DNA of 64,000 bases from Calidifontimicrobium sp964618555 (GCA_964618555.1 CAZUBF010000001.1:1-64000), one strand, 5' to 3'. Positions 24,408-33,886 are shown, counted from the stretch's first letter. Notes: generated by a model from the letters alone, not told the origin. Numbers and translations: made by a program.

Positions 24408-25445
24408 ATGCCGACGATCCACCGCCTCGACCCCCGCGACCGCGACACGGCGCAGCGCTGGGACACGTTCGTCTTCGGCTGCCCGAAGGCGACGTTCTTC
24501 CACCGCAGCGCGTGGCAGGGGCTGCTCGCGGGCGTGTTCCGTCACCCGACCTTCTTCCTGTTCAGCGAGTCCGGCGGTCGCATCGACGGCGTGCTGCCGC
24601 TGGCGCGCGTCAAGAGCCTGCTGTTCGGCGACGCGCTGGTGAGCCTGCCGTTCGCGGTGTACGGCGGCGTGGCTGCCGACCACGAGCCGGCGGCGCAGGC
24701 GCTCGAGCTCGAGGCGCAGCGCCTGGCGCAGCAACTCGGCGTGCAGCACCTCGAGCTGCGCCAGCTCGAGGCGCGCCACCCCGACTGGCCGCGGCAGGAC
24801 CTGTACGTGACGTTCCGCAAGCCGATCGCGCCCGACGAGCAGGCCAACCTGCTCGCGATCCCGCGCAAGCAACGCGCGATGGTGCGCAAGGGCATGCAGC
24901 GCGGGCTGCAGGACCACCTCGACGACGGCGTCGAGCGCTTCTTCGCGCTGTACGCCGGCAACGTGCACCGCCACGGCACGCCGGCGATGCCCAGGCGCTG
25001 GTTCCAGGCGCTGCGCGACACCTTCGGCGAGGACTGCGACGTGCTGACGGTGACCACCGCCGAAGGCCAGCCGGTGAGCAGCGTGCTGAGCTTCTACTTC
25101 CGCGACGAGGTGCTGCCGTATTACGCCGGCGACGCCGAGGCGGCGCGCGACCTGGCGGCCAACGACTTCAAGTACTGGGCGCTGATGCGCCGCGCCTGCG
25201 CGAAGGGCCTGAAGACCTTCGACTACGGACGCAGCAAGCAGGGCACCGGCAGCTTCGCGTTCAAGAAGAACTGGGGCTTCGAGCCGCAGCCGCTGCACTA
25301 CGAGTACCGGCTGTACAAGCGCGACGCGGTGCCGCAGAACAACCCGGCCAACGCGAAGTTCAGGCTGATGATCGAGGCGTGGCGGCGGCTGCCGATCGGC
25401 GTGGCGAACTGGCTCGGGCCGTACGTGGTGCGCAACCTCGGGTGA
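24408..25445 (+). CDS. FemAB family XrtA/PEP-CTERM-associated protein (TIGR03019 type)
   Basis: A 345-residue double-GNAT protein of the FemAB-related group: FGCPKATFFHRSAWQGLL at the N-terminus, IPRKQRAMVRKGMQRGL in the middle, YYAGDAEAARDLAANDFKYWALMRRAC and DYGRSKQGTGSFAFKKNWGFEPQPL in the second acyltransferase half. FemAB proteins add amino acids to glycans using aminoacyl-tRNA; here a role in decorating the exopolysaccharide is likely but unproven. Located 19 bases after the deacetylase gene. Confidence 0.93.
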   Translation: MPTIHRLDPRDRDTAQRWDTFVFGCPKATFFHRSAWQGLLAGVFRHPTFFLFSESGGRIDGVLPLARVKSLLFGDALVSLPFAVYGGVAADHEPAAQALELEAQRLAQQLGVQHLELRQLEARHPDWPRQDLYVTFRKPIAPDEQANLLAIPRKQRAMVRKGMQRGLQDHLDDGVERFFALYAGNVHRHGTPAMPRRWFQALRDTFGEDCDVLTVTTAEGQPVSSVLSFYFRDEVLPYYAGDAEAARDLAANDFKYWALMRRACAKGLKTFDYGRSKQGTGSFAFKKNWGFEPQPLHYEYRLYKRDAVPQNNPANAKFRLMIEAWRRLPIGVANWLGPYVVRNLG

Positions 25446-25449
25446 CGCG

Positions 25450-26667
25450 ATGAACGTCCTGTACCTCGTGCACCGCATGCCGTACCCGCCGAACAAGGGC
25501 GACAAGGTGCGCTCGTACCACCTGCTGCGCCACCTGGCCGCGCGCCACCGCGTGTGGCTGGGCAGCTTCGTCGACGACCCCGACGACGAGGCCCACGTCG
25601 ACACGCTGCGGCAGTGGTGCGCCGACCTGCACCTGGCGCGCCTGCACCCGCGCAGCGCGCGGCTGCACAGCCTGCCCGCGCTACTGCGCGACGAGCCGCT
25701 GACGCTGCGCTACTACCGCGACGGGGGGCTCGCCGACTGGGTGCGGCGCACCGCGGCGCGGCAGCCGCTGGACGCGGTGGTCGTGTTCTCGTCGTCGATG
25801 GTGCAGTACGCCGACCTGCTCGGCGACGTGCCGGTGCTCGTGGACTTCGTCGACGTCGACTCGGCGAAGTGGACGCAGTACGCCGACCACCACCGCTGGC
25901 CGATGTCGTGGGTCTACCGGCGCGAGGGCGAGCGGCTGCTGGCCTACGAGCGCGCGGTGGCCGCACGCGTCGCGCACTCGTTCTTCGCCACCGAGCAGGA
26001 GGCCGAGTTGTTCCGGCGGCTGGCGCCCGAGTGCGCCGGCCGCGTCGGCTGGTTCGGCAACGGCGTCGACGCCGACCAGTTCTCGCCCGACCCTTCGCGC
26101 GCGTCGCCGTTCGCCGCGGGCGAGCCTGCGGTGGTGTTCACCGGCGCGATGGACTACTGGCCCAACGTCGACGCGGTGACCTGGTTCGCGCGCGAGATGC
26201 TGCCGCGCCTGCGCGAACGCTGGCCGGCGCTGCGCTTCCACGTCGTCGGCCGCAATCCGACGCCGGCGGTGCAGGCGCTGGCGTGCGATGCGGTGCGCGT
26301 CACCGGCACCGTGCCCGACGTGCGGCCGTACCTGCAGCACGCGGCGGTGGTGGTCGCGCCGCTGCGGCTGGCGCGCGGCATCCAGAACAAGGTGCTCGAG
26401 GCGATGGCGATGGGGCGGCCGGTGGTCGCGACGGCCGGCTGCGCGCAACCGATCGCGGCGCGGCCCGGCGCCGAGCTGGTGCCCGCTGCCGAAGCCGCCG
26501 ACTTCGTGCGCGAGGTCGATGCGCTCCTTGCCGACCCGGCGCGCGCCGACGCCGTCGGCGCCGCCGGCCGCGCGCACGTGCTGCGCGCGCACAGCTGGCC
26601 GGCACAACTCGCTCCGGTCGACCGCCATCTGCAGGCGCTGCGCGCCGGCCAGCGTCTGGCCGCCTGA
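25450..26667 (+). CDS. XrtA-system glycosyltransferase, TIGR03087 type
   Basis: A 405-residue GT-B glycosyltransferase. The start MNVLYLVHRMPYPPNKGDKVRSYH and the internal VDFVDVDSAKWTQYA are hallmarks of the first exosortase A sugar-transferase group. The C-terminal half has the GT4 nucleotide-sugar site (FTGAMDYWPNVDAV, then RGIQNKVLEAMAMGRPVVAT with the E-x7-E-like arrangement). Four bases separate it from the FemAB-like gene. Confidence 0.92.
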   Translation: MNVLYLVHRMPYPPNKGDKVRSYHLLRHLAARHRVWLGSFVDDPDDEAHVDTLRQWCADLHLARLHPRSARLHSLPALLRDEPLTLRYYRDGGLADWVRRTAARQPLDAVVVFSSSMVQYADLLGDVPVLVDFVDVDSAKWTQYADHHRWPMSWVYRREGERLLAYERAVAARVAHSFFATEQEAELFRRLAPECAGRVGWFGNGVDADQFSPDPSRASPFAAGEPAVVFTGAMDYWPNVDAVTWFAREMLPRLRERWPALRFHVVGRNPTPAVQALACDAVRVTGTVPDVRPYLQHAAVVVAPLRLARGIQNKVLEAMAMGRPVVATAGCAQPIAARPGAELVPAAEAADFVREVDALLADPARADAVGAAGRAHVLRAHSWPAQLAPVDRHLQALRAGQRLAA

Positions 26668-26691
26668 ACGTCCACCCCGCCGAGCCCCCCG

Positions 26692-28260
26692 ATGAGCGCC
26701 ATTCCCGCCGACCTCCGCCTGACCTCGCCGTGGCGCAGCGCGCTGACGGCACTGCTGGTGCTGGTCGGCGCGATCGTGCTGCTGTACCGCGACACGCTGA
26801 TGGCGATGGTCGACGTGTGGAACCGTTCGGAGACGTTCGCCCACGGCTGGGTGGTCGCCCCGATCACCCTGTGGCTGATCTGGCGCCAGCGCCGCCGCCT
26901 GGCCACGCTGACGCCGCAGCCCGCCCCCTGGGTGCTGCTGCCGATGGCTGCGCTCGCGCTGGCCTGGTTCGCCGCCGACCTCGTCGTCGTCAACGCGCCG
27001 GCGCAGTTCGCCTTCGTCGGCCTGCTGATCCTCGCGGTGCCCGCGGTGCTGGGCTTCGAGGTGATGCGCGCGATCCTGTTCCCGCTGCTGTTCCTGTTGT
27101 TCGCCGTGCCGTTCGGCGAGTTCACCGTGCAGCCGATGATGGAGTGGACCGCCGACTTCGTCGTGCTCGCGCTGCAGTGGACCGGCGTGCCGGTGTTCCG
27201 CGAGGGGCTGCGCTTCGTGATCCCGACCGGAAGCTGGTCGGTGATCGACGAGTGCAGCGGCGTGCGCTACCTGATGGCGTCGTTCATGGTCGGTTCGCTG
27301 TTCGCCTACCTGAACTACCGCTCGTACCGCAAGCGCGCGGTGTTCATGGCGTTCTCGCTGGTGGTGCCGATCCTCGCCAACTGGCTGCGCGCCTACATCA
27401 TCGTGATGCTCGGGCACCTGTCGGACAACAAGATCGCCACCGGCGTCGACCACATCCTGTACGGCTGGGTGTTCTTCGGCGCCGTGATCTTCGTGATGTT
27501 CGTCGTCGGCATGCGCTGGGCCGACGCCGACGAGCCGGCGCCGGGCCGCGCCGCCGCCGGCCTGTCGGCTGCGGCGTCGCAGGCGGCGACGCAGCGCGCT
27601 GTCGTCGCGCTCGCCGGCGCGGCCCTCGTGGTGCTGCTGCCGCACGTCGCGCTGTGGGGCCTGCAGGCCTCCGAGCGCGCACAGGCCGAGCCGCAACTGC
27701 ACCTGCCCGACCAACTGGGCGCCTGGCGGGCCGCCGACGCAGCGCCTGCCGACTGGACGCCGCACTTCGTGAACCCGTCCGCGGCGCTGCGGCGAAGCTA
27801 CGCCGGGCCCGCGGGCACGGTGACGGTGGATGTCTTCTACTACCGTGCGCAGCACGCCGAACGCAAGCTCGTGAACTCGCTCAACGGACTGATCAGCCAC
27901 AACGAGCGGCAGTGGAGCCAGCGCGGCGGCGGCACGGCGACCGTCGATGGGGGCGGCCAGCCGGTCACGCTGCGCGCCGCCGAAGTCATCGGGCCCGACC
28001 GCCGCAGCGGCGTGCCGAGGCAGCGCCTGGTCGTCTGGCACGGCTACTGGGTCGACGGTCGATTCGTCACCGGCGACCTGCAGGCCAAGCTGGCCGGCGC
28101 CGCATCGCGGCTGCGCGGCCACGGGGACGACGGCGCGGTGCTGGTGCTGCACGCCGGCGAAGCCGATCCGGCGGCGTCGAAGGCCGCGCTGCAGGCCTTC
28201 GCAGGCGAGCACCTCGGCGCGCTGGCGCAGTCGCTGCAGCGCACCCACGACACGCGATGA
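26692..28260 (+). CDS. xrtA: Exosortase A with C-terminal EpsI domain
   Basis: A 522-residue integral membrane protein. The exosortase part (about residues 15-285) has multiple membrane segments and the catalytic set Cys188 (DECSGVRYL), Arg233 (ILANWLRAY) and His254 (TGVDHILYGW). After a further membrane segment near residue 310, the periplasmic C-terminal region (LPDQLGAWRA...VDVFYYRAQHAERKLVNSLNGL) is an EpsI domain, fused to XrtA as in many exosortase A loci. The protein is predicted to cleave the PEP-CTERM signal and pass the protein to the cell envelope or outside. The visible substrate is encoded at 12959-13876. Confidence 0.95.
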   Translation: MSAIPADLRLTSPWRSALTALLVLVGAIVLLYRDTLMAMVDVWNRSETFAHGWVVAPITLWLIWRQRRRLATLTPQPAPWVLLPMAALALAWFAADLVVVNAPAQFAFVGLLILAVPAVLGFEVMRAILFPLLFLLFAVPFGEFTVQPMMEWTADFVVLALQWTGVPVFREGLRFVIPTGSWSVIDECSGVRYLMASFMVGSLFAYLNYRSYRKRAVFMAFSLVVPILANWLRAYIIVMLGHLSDNKIATGVDHILYGWVFFGAVIFVMFVVGMRWADADEPAPGRAAAGLSAAASQAATQRAVVALAGAALVVLLPHVALWGLQASERAQAEPQLHLPDQLGAWRAADAAPADWTPHFVNPSAALRRSYAGPAGTVTVDVFYYRAQHAERKLVNSLNGLISHNERQWSQRGGGTATVDGGGQPVTLRAAEVIGPDRRSGVPRQRLVVWHGYWVDGRFVTGDLQAKLAGAASRLRGHGDDGAVLVLHAGEADPAASKAALQAFAGEHLGALAQSLQRTHDTR

Positions 28261-28304
28261 CGCCGCGCGGCAACGCATCGACATCCAATGGGAAGGGATA
28301 CAGC

Positions 28305-29585
28305 ATGACCACCGTCGCCGTCATCGGCCTGGGCTACGTCGGCCTGCCGCTCGTCGTCGAGTTCGGCAAGCACCTGCGCACGATCGGCTTCGACATCGCG
28401 CAGCACAAGGTCGACGCGTGCCTGCGCGGCACCGACCCGTCGCGCGAGCTCGACGACGCGCAGATGGCGCAGGCCCGCCACGCCCTGTACACCAGTGACC
28501 CGGCGCTGCTCGGCGAGGCCGACATCATCGTCGTCGCCGTGCCCACGCCGGTCGACGAGGCGAAGATCCCCGACTTCGCGCCGCTGGTCGGCGCCAGCAC
28601 CAGCGCCGGGCGCCACATGAAGAAGGGCGCGATCGTCGTCTACGAGAGCACGGTGTATCCGGGCGCGACCGAGGAGGTGTGCATTCCGGTGCTCGAGCGC
28701 GAGAGCGGTATGCAGTGGAAGCGCGACTTCTTCGTCGGCTACAGCCCCGAGCGCATCAACCCCGGCGACAAGGACCACACGCTGACGAAGATCCTGAAGA
28801 TCGTCAGCGGCGACACGCCCGAGACGCTCGAGAAGGTCGCGAAGCTGTACGAGACGATCGTCGAGCCCGGCGTGCACCGTGCCAGCAGCATCAAGGTGGC
28901 CGAGGCGGCCAAGGTCATCGAGAACACGCAGCGCGACCTGAACATCGCGCTGATGAACGAGCTGGCGATCATCTTCGACAAGCTCGGCATCGACACCAGC
29001 GAGGTGCTCGAGGCGGCCGGCACGAAGTGGAACTTCCTCAAGTTCAAGCCCGGGCTGGTCGGCGGCCACTGCATCGGCGTCGACCCGTACTACCTGACGC
29101 ACAAGGCCGACATGATCGGCTACCACCCGCAGGTGATCCTGGCCGGGCGGCGCATCAACGACGGCATGGGCAAGTTCGTCGCCGAGCAGACCGTCAAGCA
29201 CATGATCGCCGCGGGCAGCTACATCAAGGGCGCCAAGGTCAACGTGCTGGGGCTGACGTTCAAGGAGAACTGCGGCGACCTGCGCAACAGCAAGGTCATC
29301 GACATCATCCGCGAGCTGCGCAGCTACGGCGTCGACGTGCACGTGACCGACCCGCTGGCCGAGCCCGACGAGGCGATGCACGAGTACGGCGTGCAGCTCG
29401 AGCGCTTCGACGACCTGCCGCGGGCCGATGCGATCGTCGCCGCGGTGGCGCACCGCGATTACATGGAGCTGGGCCTCGAGGACTTCGGCCGCAAGATGGT
29501 CAAGGGCGGGGCCTTCATCGACGTGAAGGCGGCGTTCGACCCGAGGGGGTTCGAGGCGGCGGGGTACAGGGTCTGGCGGTTGTGA
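28305..29585 (+). CDS. tviB: UDP-N-acetylglucosamine C6-dehydrogenase, TviB type
   Basis: A 426-residue nucleotide-sugar dehydrogenase. NAD-binding VIGLGYVGLPL at the N-terminus; VYESTVYPGATEEVC; catalytic-Cys segment GLVGGHCIGVDPYYL; TFKENCGDLRNSKVIDI near the end. The set fits the TviB/WbpO group, which oxidises UDP-GlcNAc (or UDP-GalNAc) to the uronate. With the epimerase at 4545 and wecB this supplies acidic amino sugars. The start is ATG 28305 with GGGAAGGG upstream; an earlier in-frame ATG at the xrtA stop lacks family similarity. Confidence 0.93.
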   Translation: MTTVAVIGLGYVGLPLVVEFGKHLRTIGFDIAQHKVDACLRGTDPSRELDDAQMAQARHALYTSDPALLGEADIIVVAVPTPVDEAKIPDFAPLVGASTSAGRHMKKGAIVVYESTVYPGATEEVCIPVLERESGMQWKRDFFVGYSPERINPGDKDHTLTKILKIVSGDTPETLEKVAKLYETIVEPGVHRASSIKVAEAAKVIENTQRDLNIALMNELAIIFDKLGIDTSEVLEAAGTKWNFLKFKPGLVGGHCIGVDPYYLTHKADMIGYHPQVILAGRRINDGMGKFVAEQTVKHMIAAGSYIKGAKVNVLGLTFKENCGDLRNSKVIDIIRELRSYGVDVHVTDPLAEPDEAMHEYGVQLERFDDLPRADAIVAAVAHRDYMELGLEDFGRKMVKGGAFIDVKAAFDPRGFEAAGYRVWRL

Positions 29586-29590
29586 GCGGG

Positions 29591-29611
29591 CGGTCCGGCC
29601 GCGCCGGACCG
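29591..29611. other. Strong hairpin between tviB and the MBOAT gene
   Basis: Perfect 9-base inverted repeat CGGTCCGGC / GCCGGACCG with a 3-base loop in the 54-base gap. No T-run follows, so it is not a classical terminator; it could slow transcription or protect mRNA ends. Confidence 0.5.
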
Positions 29612-29639
29612 ACTGCACCCGCTGCGTGACGGTTCGGCC

Positions 29640-31142
29640 GTGCTGTTCACGACCTCGACCTTCATCGTCCTGTTCCTGCCGGCGGCCCTGCTCGGCTACT
29701 TCGTGCTGGGGCGGCGGTCGCCGGGCGCGGCCGCTGCATGGCTGTTCGCGGCGTCGCTGTTCTTCTACGGCTACTGGATGCCGGAGTTCACGCTGTTGCT
29801 GCTGGCGTCGATCGCGGCGAACTTCGGGTTCGGCATGCGCATCGGCGCGGCGCATCGCGCCGCGACGCGGGTCGGGCCGTACCGTGCGTCGACGCTGTGG
29901 CTCGCCGCCGGCGTGACCTTCGACCTGGCGCTGCTCGGCTACTTCAAGTACGCCAACTTCTTCGTCGACAACGTCAGCGCGCTGCTCGGCACCGAGTGGC
30001 GCATCGGCCAGGTGATCCTGCCGATCGGCATCTCCTTCTACACGTTCACGCAGATTGCGTTCCTGGTCGACACCTGGTACGGCAAGGTCAACGAGTACCG
30101 GCCGGTGCACTACGGCCTGTTCGTCACCTACTTCCCGCATCTGGTCGCGGGGCCGGTGCTGCACCACGCGCAGATGATGCCGCAGTTCGCGAACCCCGCC
30201 GTCTACCGCTTCGACGCCGCCAACTTTTTCGGCGGCGTCGTCATCTTCGGCATCGGGCTGTTCAAGAAGGTGGTGCTGGCCGACGGCGTGGCGCCGTACG
30301 CCGACGCGGTGTTCGCACCTGCCGACGCGGGCCACCTGCCCGGCACCGGGGAAGCGTGGCTCGCCGCACTGGCGTACACGCTGCAGCTTTACTTCGACTT
30401 CTCGGGCTACTCCGACATGGCGATCGGACTGTCGTGGATGTTCAACATCCGGCTGCCGTACAACTTCGACTCACCCTACAAGGCCGCCAGCATCAGCGAC
30501 TTCTGGCGTCGCTGGCACATCTCGCTGTCGAGGTTCCTGCGCGACTACCTGTACATCGCGCTGGGCGGCAACCGCAAGGGCCCGGTGCGCCGCTACCTGA
30601 ACCTGGCCGCCACCATGGTGCTCGGCGGCCTGTGGCACGGCGCGAGCTGGTCGTTCGTGCTGTGGGGCGCGCTGCATGGGGCGTACCTGATGGTCAACCA
30701 CGCGTTCCGCGCGGCCGTCGAGCGGCTCGGCTGGCACGCCACGCTCGACCGCAGCCGGGCATTCCATGCGCTGGCCTGGGCGTCGACGATGCTCGCGGTG
30801 GTCGTGGCCTGGGTGTTCTTCCGCGCCGAGACCCTGCCGGGCGCGCTGCGCGTGCTCGAGGCCATGCTCGGCCAGGGTGCCGCAGTCGCCGACGCCGGGC
30901 GGCTGCTTTGGAACGCCGGGCTGGCGGCCTCGGTCGGCTGGGGATGGGTCGCGGTGCTCGGGGCGGCGGCGGTGTGGGCGCCGAACAGCAACCGCATCGG
31001 TGAACGCGTGCTCGCGGCGTTCGCGCAAAGCGACCAGCGATGGGCGTTCTGGGGTACGGCGGGCCTCGTGGGCACGCTGTTCGTCGCCCTCGTCAACAAC
31101 GCGCGCGACTCGGTGAGCGCCTTCATCTACTTCAACTTCTAG
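29640..31142 (+). CDS. MBOAT family O-acyltransferase (AlgI-like)
   Basis: A 500-residue polytopic membrane protein of the MBOAT family. Diagnostic segments: FYGYWMPEFTLLLLAS near the start, LPIGISFYTFTQIAFLVDTW, YFDFSGYSDMAIGLSWMFNI, FWRRWHISLSRFLRDYLYIALGGNRKG and the catalytic-His GGLWHGASWSFVLWGALHG. It moves acyl groups, probably acetyl, across the membrane for O-acylation of the polysaccharide, with the SGNH protein encoded next as the likely periplasmic transferase. Start is GTG 29640. Confidence 0.94.
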   Translation: MLFTTSTFIVLFLPAALLGYFVLGRRSPGAAAAWLFAASLFFYGYWMPEFTLLLLASIAANFGFGMRIGAAHRAATRVGPYRASTLWLAAGVTFDLALLGYFKYANFFVDNVSALLGTEWRIGQVILPIGISFYTFTQIAFLVDTWYGKVNEYRPVHYGLFVTYFPHLVAGPVLHHAQMMPQFANPAVYRFDAANFFGGVVIFGIGLFKKVVLADGVAPYADAVFAPADAGHLPGTGEAWLAALAYTLQLYFDFSGYSDMAIGLSWMFNIRLPYNFDSPYKAASISDFWRRWHISLSRFLRDYLYIALGGNRKGPVRRYLNLAATMVLGGLWHGASWSFVLWGALHGAYLMVNHAFRAAVERLGWHATLDRSRAFHALAWASTMLAVVVAWVFFRAETLPGALRVLEAMLGQGAAVADAGRLLWNAGLAASVGWGWVAVLGAAAVWAPNSNRIGERVLAAFAQSDQRWAFWGTAGLVGTLFVALVNNARDSVSAFIYFNF

Positions 31143-31143
31143 C

Positions 31144-32193
31144 ATGCGCAGGGTGATTGCATCGTGCGTCGCCGGCGTCCTGGCGTGTGTGCTGGCGCTG
31201 GAGGTCGTGCTGCGTCTGCTGCCGGTGTCCACGGCCACGGCGACCGGCTACCCCTTCGACCCCGACATCCTCGCGTACCCCGCGCACCACCGCTGGACGG
31301 TGTCGACCGGCTGGGATCTTCGCAACCCGCAGCACCTGCGCAGCAACAACCTCGGGTTCGTCGGCGATGCGGACTTCGTCCCCGACGCCGGCGCCTTGGC
31401 CCTGATCGGCGACAGCTACGTCGAAGCCTCGATGCTCGACGCCCGGCATCGGCCCGCGGCGCAACTGCAGGCCAGGCTGGGGCCGCGACGTGCGGTGTAC
31501 GGCATGGGCACCCCCGGCACCGCGCTGCTCGACTACGCGCAGCGCGTGCGCTTCGCGAGCGAGCGGCTGTCGGTGCGCGACTTCGTCGTCTGGCTCGAGG
31601 GCGGCGATGCGCGGCAGGCGCTGTGCGGGTCCGGCAACGTGGTCAGCCGTTGCCTCGACCCGCAGACGCTGGCGCCGACGATCCAGCGCCGCCCGCCGCC
31701 GCCGGCGCTGCAGCGCTGGCTGCGCCACAGCGCGCTGGCGCAGTACGTGTTTTCGCAGCTGAAGGTCGACTGGCGGCGGCTCGCCGTGGCCGCCATCACG
31801 CGCACGACGCCCGAGGTCGAGGCGTCGACGGCGTCGCCGCGTGCCGCGCCGGTGAGCGAGCGCGCCATCGAGCGGGCCCGCGCCGTCGCCGACGCGGCCG
31901 TCGACCAGTTCTTTCGCGACGTCGCACCCTATCTCGACGGGCAGTTGCTGTTCGTCGTCGACGGCCGGCGCGACGGCCCGCCGGCCCAGCCGACGCTGGC
32001 CGACGCCGAGCGCCGATTCATGATCGAGCGCCTGCGCTGGCACGGCGCCGACGTGGTGGACATGGAACCGGTCTATGCGCAACACGCCGCGCGTTCGGGC
32101 TGGTCGCTCGAAGTCGGCCCCTACGACCGGCACCTGAACGCCCGGGGCGTCGCGCTGGTGATGGACCGCGTTACCGAACGCCTTCGGCCATGA
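31144..32193 (+). CDS. SGNH/GDSL-like protein, probable O-acetyltransferase partner
   Basis: A 349-residue protein anchored by an N-terminal membrane segment (ASCVAGVLACVLALEVVLRLL). The SGNH fold is indicated by IGDSYVEASML (nucleophile Ser), GMGTPGTALLDYA (block II-like) and the C-terminal DRHLNARG, giving the Asp-x-x-His pair. It lies one base after the MBOAT gene and overlaps the following glycosyltransferase by four bases. The pairing mirrors AlgI with AlgJ/AlgX, so a role in polysaccharide O-acetylation is likely; the acyl group is inferred. Confidence 0.82.
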   Translation: MRRVIASCVAGVLACVLALEVVLRLLPVSTATATGYPFDPDILAYPAHHRWTVSTGWDLRNPQHLRSNNLGFVGDADFVPDAGALALIGDSYVEASMLDARHRPAAQLQARLGPRRAVYGMGTPGTALLDYAQRVRFASERLSVRDFVVWLEGGDARQALCGSGNVVSRCLDPQTLAPTIQRRPPPPALQRWLRHSALAQYVFSQLKVDWRRLAVAAITRTTPEVEASTASPRAAPVSERAIERARAVADAAVDQFFRDVAPYLDGQLLFVVDGRRDGPPAQPTLADAERRFMIERLRWHGADVVDMEPVYAQHAARSGWSLEVGPYDRHLNARGVALVMDRVTERLRP

Positions 32194-33443
32194 CCGTTCG
32201 CGCCCGCCCGCTGATCGCCCACGTCGTCTTCCGTTTCGACGTCGGCGGGCTCGAGAACGGCGTCGTCAACCTGATCAACCACCTGCCTGAGGATGCGTAT
32301 CGGCACGTCGTGATCTCGCTGACCGAGGTCACCGACTTCGCCCGGCGCATCCGCCGCCCCGACGTGCGCTGCATCGCGCTGCACAAGCGCCCCGGGCAGA
32401 CGTGGTGGCTGTACCCGAAGCTGGTCCGGCTGTTTCGCGAACTGCGCCCGGCGATCGTGCACACGCGCAACCTCGCCGCGCTGGAGGTGCAGCCTGCCGC
32501 GTGGCTGGCGGGCGTGCCGGTGCGCATCCACGGCGAACACGGGCGCGACGTCGGCGACTACGACGGCAGCAACCGCACCTATCAGCGCGTTCGGCGGCTG
32601 TACCGGCCGTTCGTGCAGCACTACGTGGCGCTGTCGCGCGACCTGCAGCAGTACCTGGTCGACAAGGTGCACGTGTCCGCCGCGCGCGTCACGCAGGTCT
32701 ACAACGGCGTCGACATGCTGCGCTTCCACCCCGCACCCGGCGGGCCGGCGCCTGTCGACGGCTGCCCGTTCGACCCGGCGCGCCACTGGCTCGCCGGCAC
32801 CGTCGGGCGCATGCAGACGGTCAAGGACCAGCCGACCCTGGCGCGCGCCTTCGTGCGCGCGCTCGAACTGCTGCCGGCGCTGCGCGAGCGATTGCGGCTC
32901 GTGCTGGTGGGCGACGGCCCGCTGAAGGCGCAGTGCGAGGCCGTGCTGGCCGACGCCGGCGTGCGCGACCTCGCCTGGTTGCCCGGCGAGCGCGCCGACG
33001 TGCCTGCCGTGATGCGCGGGCTGCACGCCTTCGCGCTGCCCTCGCTGGCCGAGGGCATTTCGAACACCATCCTCGAGGCGATGGCCAGCGGCCTGCCGGT
33101 GCTGGCCACGTCGGTGGGCGGCAATGCCGACCTGGTCGAGGAAGGTGTCACCGGGCTGCTGGTGCCGCAGGCCGACGCCGAGGCGATGGCCCAGGCACTG
33201 GCTTGCCTGGCGCAAGACCCGGCACGCGCCGCGGTGATGGGCGAGGCCGGCAGGACTGCAGCCGAGGCTCGCTTCAGCCTGCAGGCAATGGTCACGGCCT
33301 ACCAGCGCGTCTACGCCGATGGCCTGGCTGCCGCCGGCATCCCGGTGCCACCGCTGTCGGGTTCCGATGCCGCCATGGCGTCGCCGCGGGCCAAGCTCGT
33401 CGTCGGGCGCCGTCTCGACCGCGACGAGCACAACGGGCGATAG
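32190..33443 (+). CDS. XrtA-system glycosyltransferase, TIGR03088 type
   Basis: A 417-residue GT4 glycosyltransferase. HVVFRFDVGGLENGVVNLINHLP at the N-terminus and HGEHGRDVGDYDGSNRTYQRVRR are typical of the second exosortase A sugar-transferase group; the C-terminal domain has AGTVGRMQTVKDQPTLARAF and PSLAEGISNTILEAMASGLPVLAT. ATG 32190 overlaps the SGNH stop (ATGA). The final 40 residues extend beyond the family core. Confidence 0.93.
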   Translation: MTVRARPLIAHVVFRFDVGGLENGVVNLINHLPEDAYRHVVISLTEVTDFARRIRRPDVRCIALHKRPGQTWWLYPKLVRLFRELRPAIVHTRNLAALEVQPAAWLAGVPVRIHGEHGRDVGDYDGSNRTYQRVRRLYRPFVQHYVALSRDLQQYLVDKVHVSAARVTQVYNGVDMLRFHPAPGGPAPVDGCPFDPARHWLAGTVGRMQTVKDQPTLARAFVRALELLPALRERLRLVLVGDGPLKAQCEAVLADAGVRDLAWLPGERADVPAVMRGLHAFALPSLAEGISNTILEAMASGLPVLATSVGGNADLVEEGVTGLLVPQADAEAMAQALACLAQDPARAAVMGEAGRTAAEARFSLQAMVTAYQRVYADGLAAAGIPVPPLSGSDAAMASPRAKLVVGRRLDRDEHNGR

Positions 33444-33484
33444 CGCCGTCGCCGCTGCGCCGGCGCGCCGATCGTGGCGCCTCG

Positions 33485-33886
33485 TCACACCCCGCAGTCG
33501 ACACACCGCAGCCCGAGGTGCCGCTCGAACGGCTCGAAATCGCGGTCGTCGTGCAGCAAGTCGTAGCCACTGACGATGCAGCGCGTCGCGATGACGGTGT
33601 CGATCGTCTTGCGTGGCGTGACGCCGAGCGCGCGCAGCCGCCTGAAGTTGCGCGCCGCCTCGATCTTCACGTCGTCTGCACACAGGTTCACCTGCTGGAA
33701 ATCCTGCAGCAGGCGCGCGACCTCGTCGAACTCGCGATCGGAGGTGCAGCCCTGTAGCACCTCGACGACGATCAGGTCGCCTATGGCCAGCGGCACCGTG
33801 CCGAGCAGGGCGTCGAGCTTGCGTACCTGCGGCGTGTCGGCGCCGCGCAAGTAGTCGATCCAGACACTCGAGTCGACCAGGATCAC
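33485..33886 (-). CDS. vapC: VapC toxin, PIN-domain ribonuclease
   Basis: A 133-residue PIN-domain protein. Acidic active-site residues are at Asp5 (ILVDSSVWIDYL), Glu42 (IVVEVLQG), Asp96 (RKTIDTVIATRC) and Asp113/114 (LLHDDRDFEPF). Predicted magnesium-dependent RNase toxin, typically cleaving tRNA or rRNA. Its ATG overlaps the vapB stop by four bases. It lies on the minus strand, convergent with the glycosyltransferase gene and antisense to the exosortase operon. Confidence 0.93.
   Translation of the reverse strand: MILVDSSVWIDYLRGADTPQVRKLDALLGTVPLAIGDLIVVEVLQGCTSDREFDEVARLLQDFQQVNLCADDVKIEAARNFRRLRALGVTPRKTIDTVIATRCIVSGYDLLHDDRDFEPFERHLGLRCVDCGV

Noticed and set aside
25681..28284. An 867-codon minus-strand open frame across the TIGR03087-type gene and xrtA
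   Set aside because: Shadow frame; composition is His/Arg/Gln-rich without motifs, while the plus strand encodes proteins with complete active sites.
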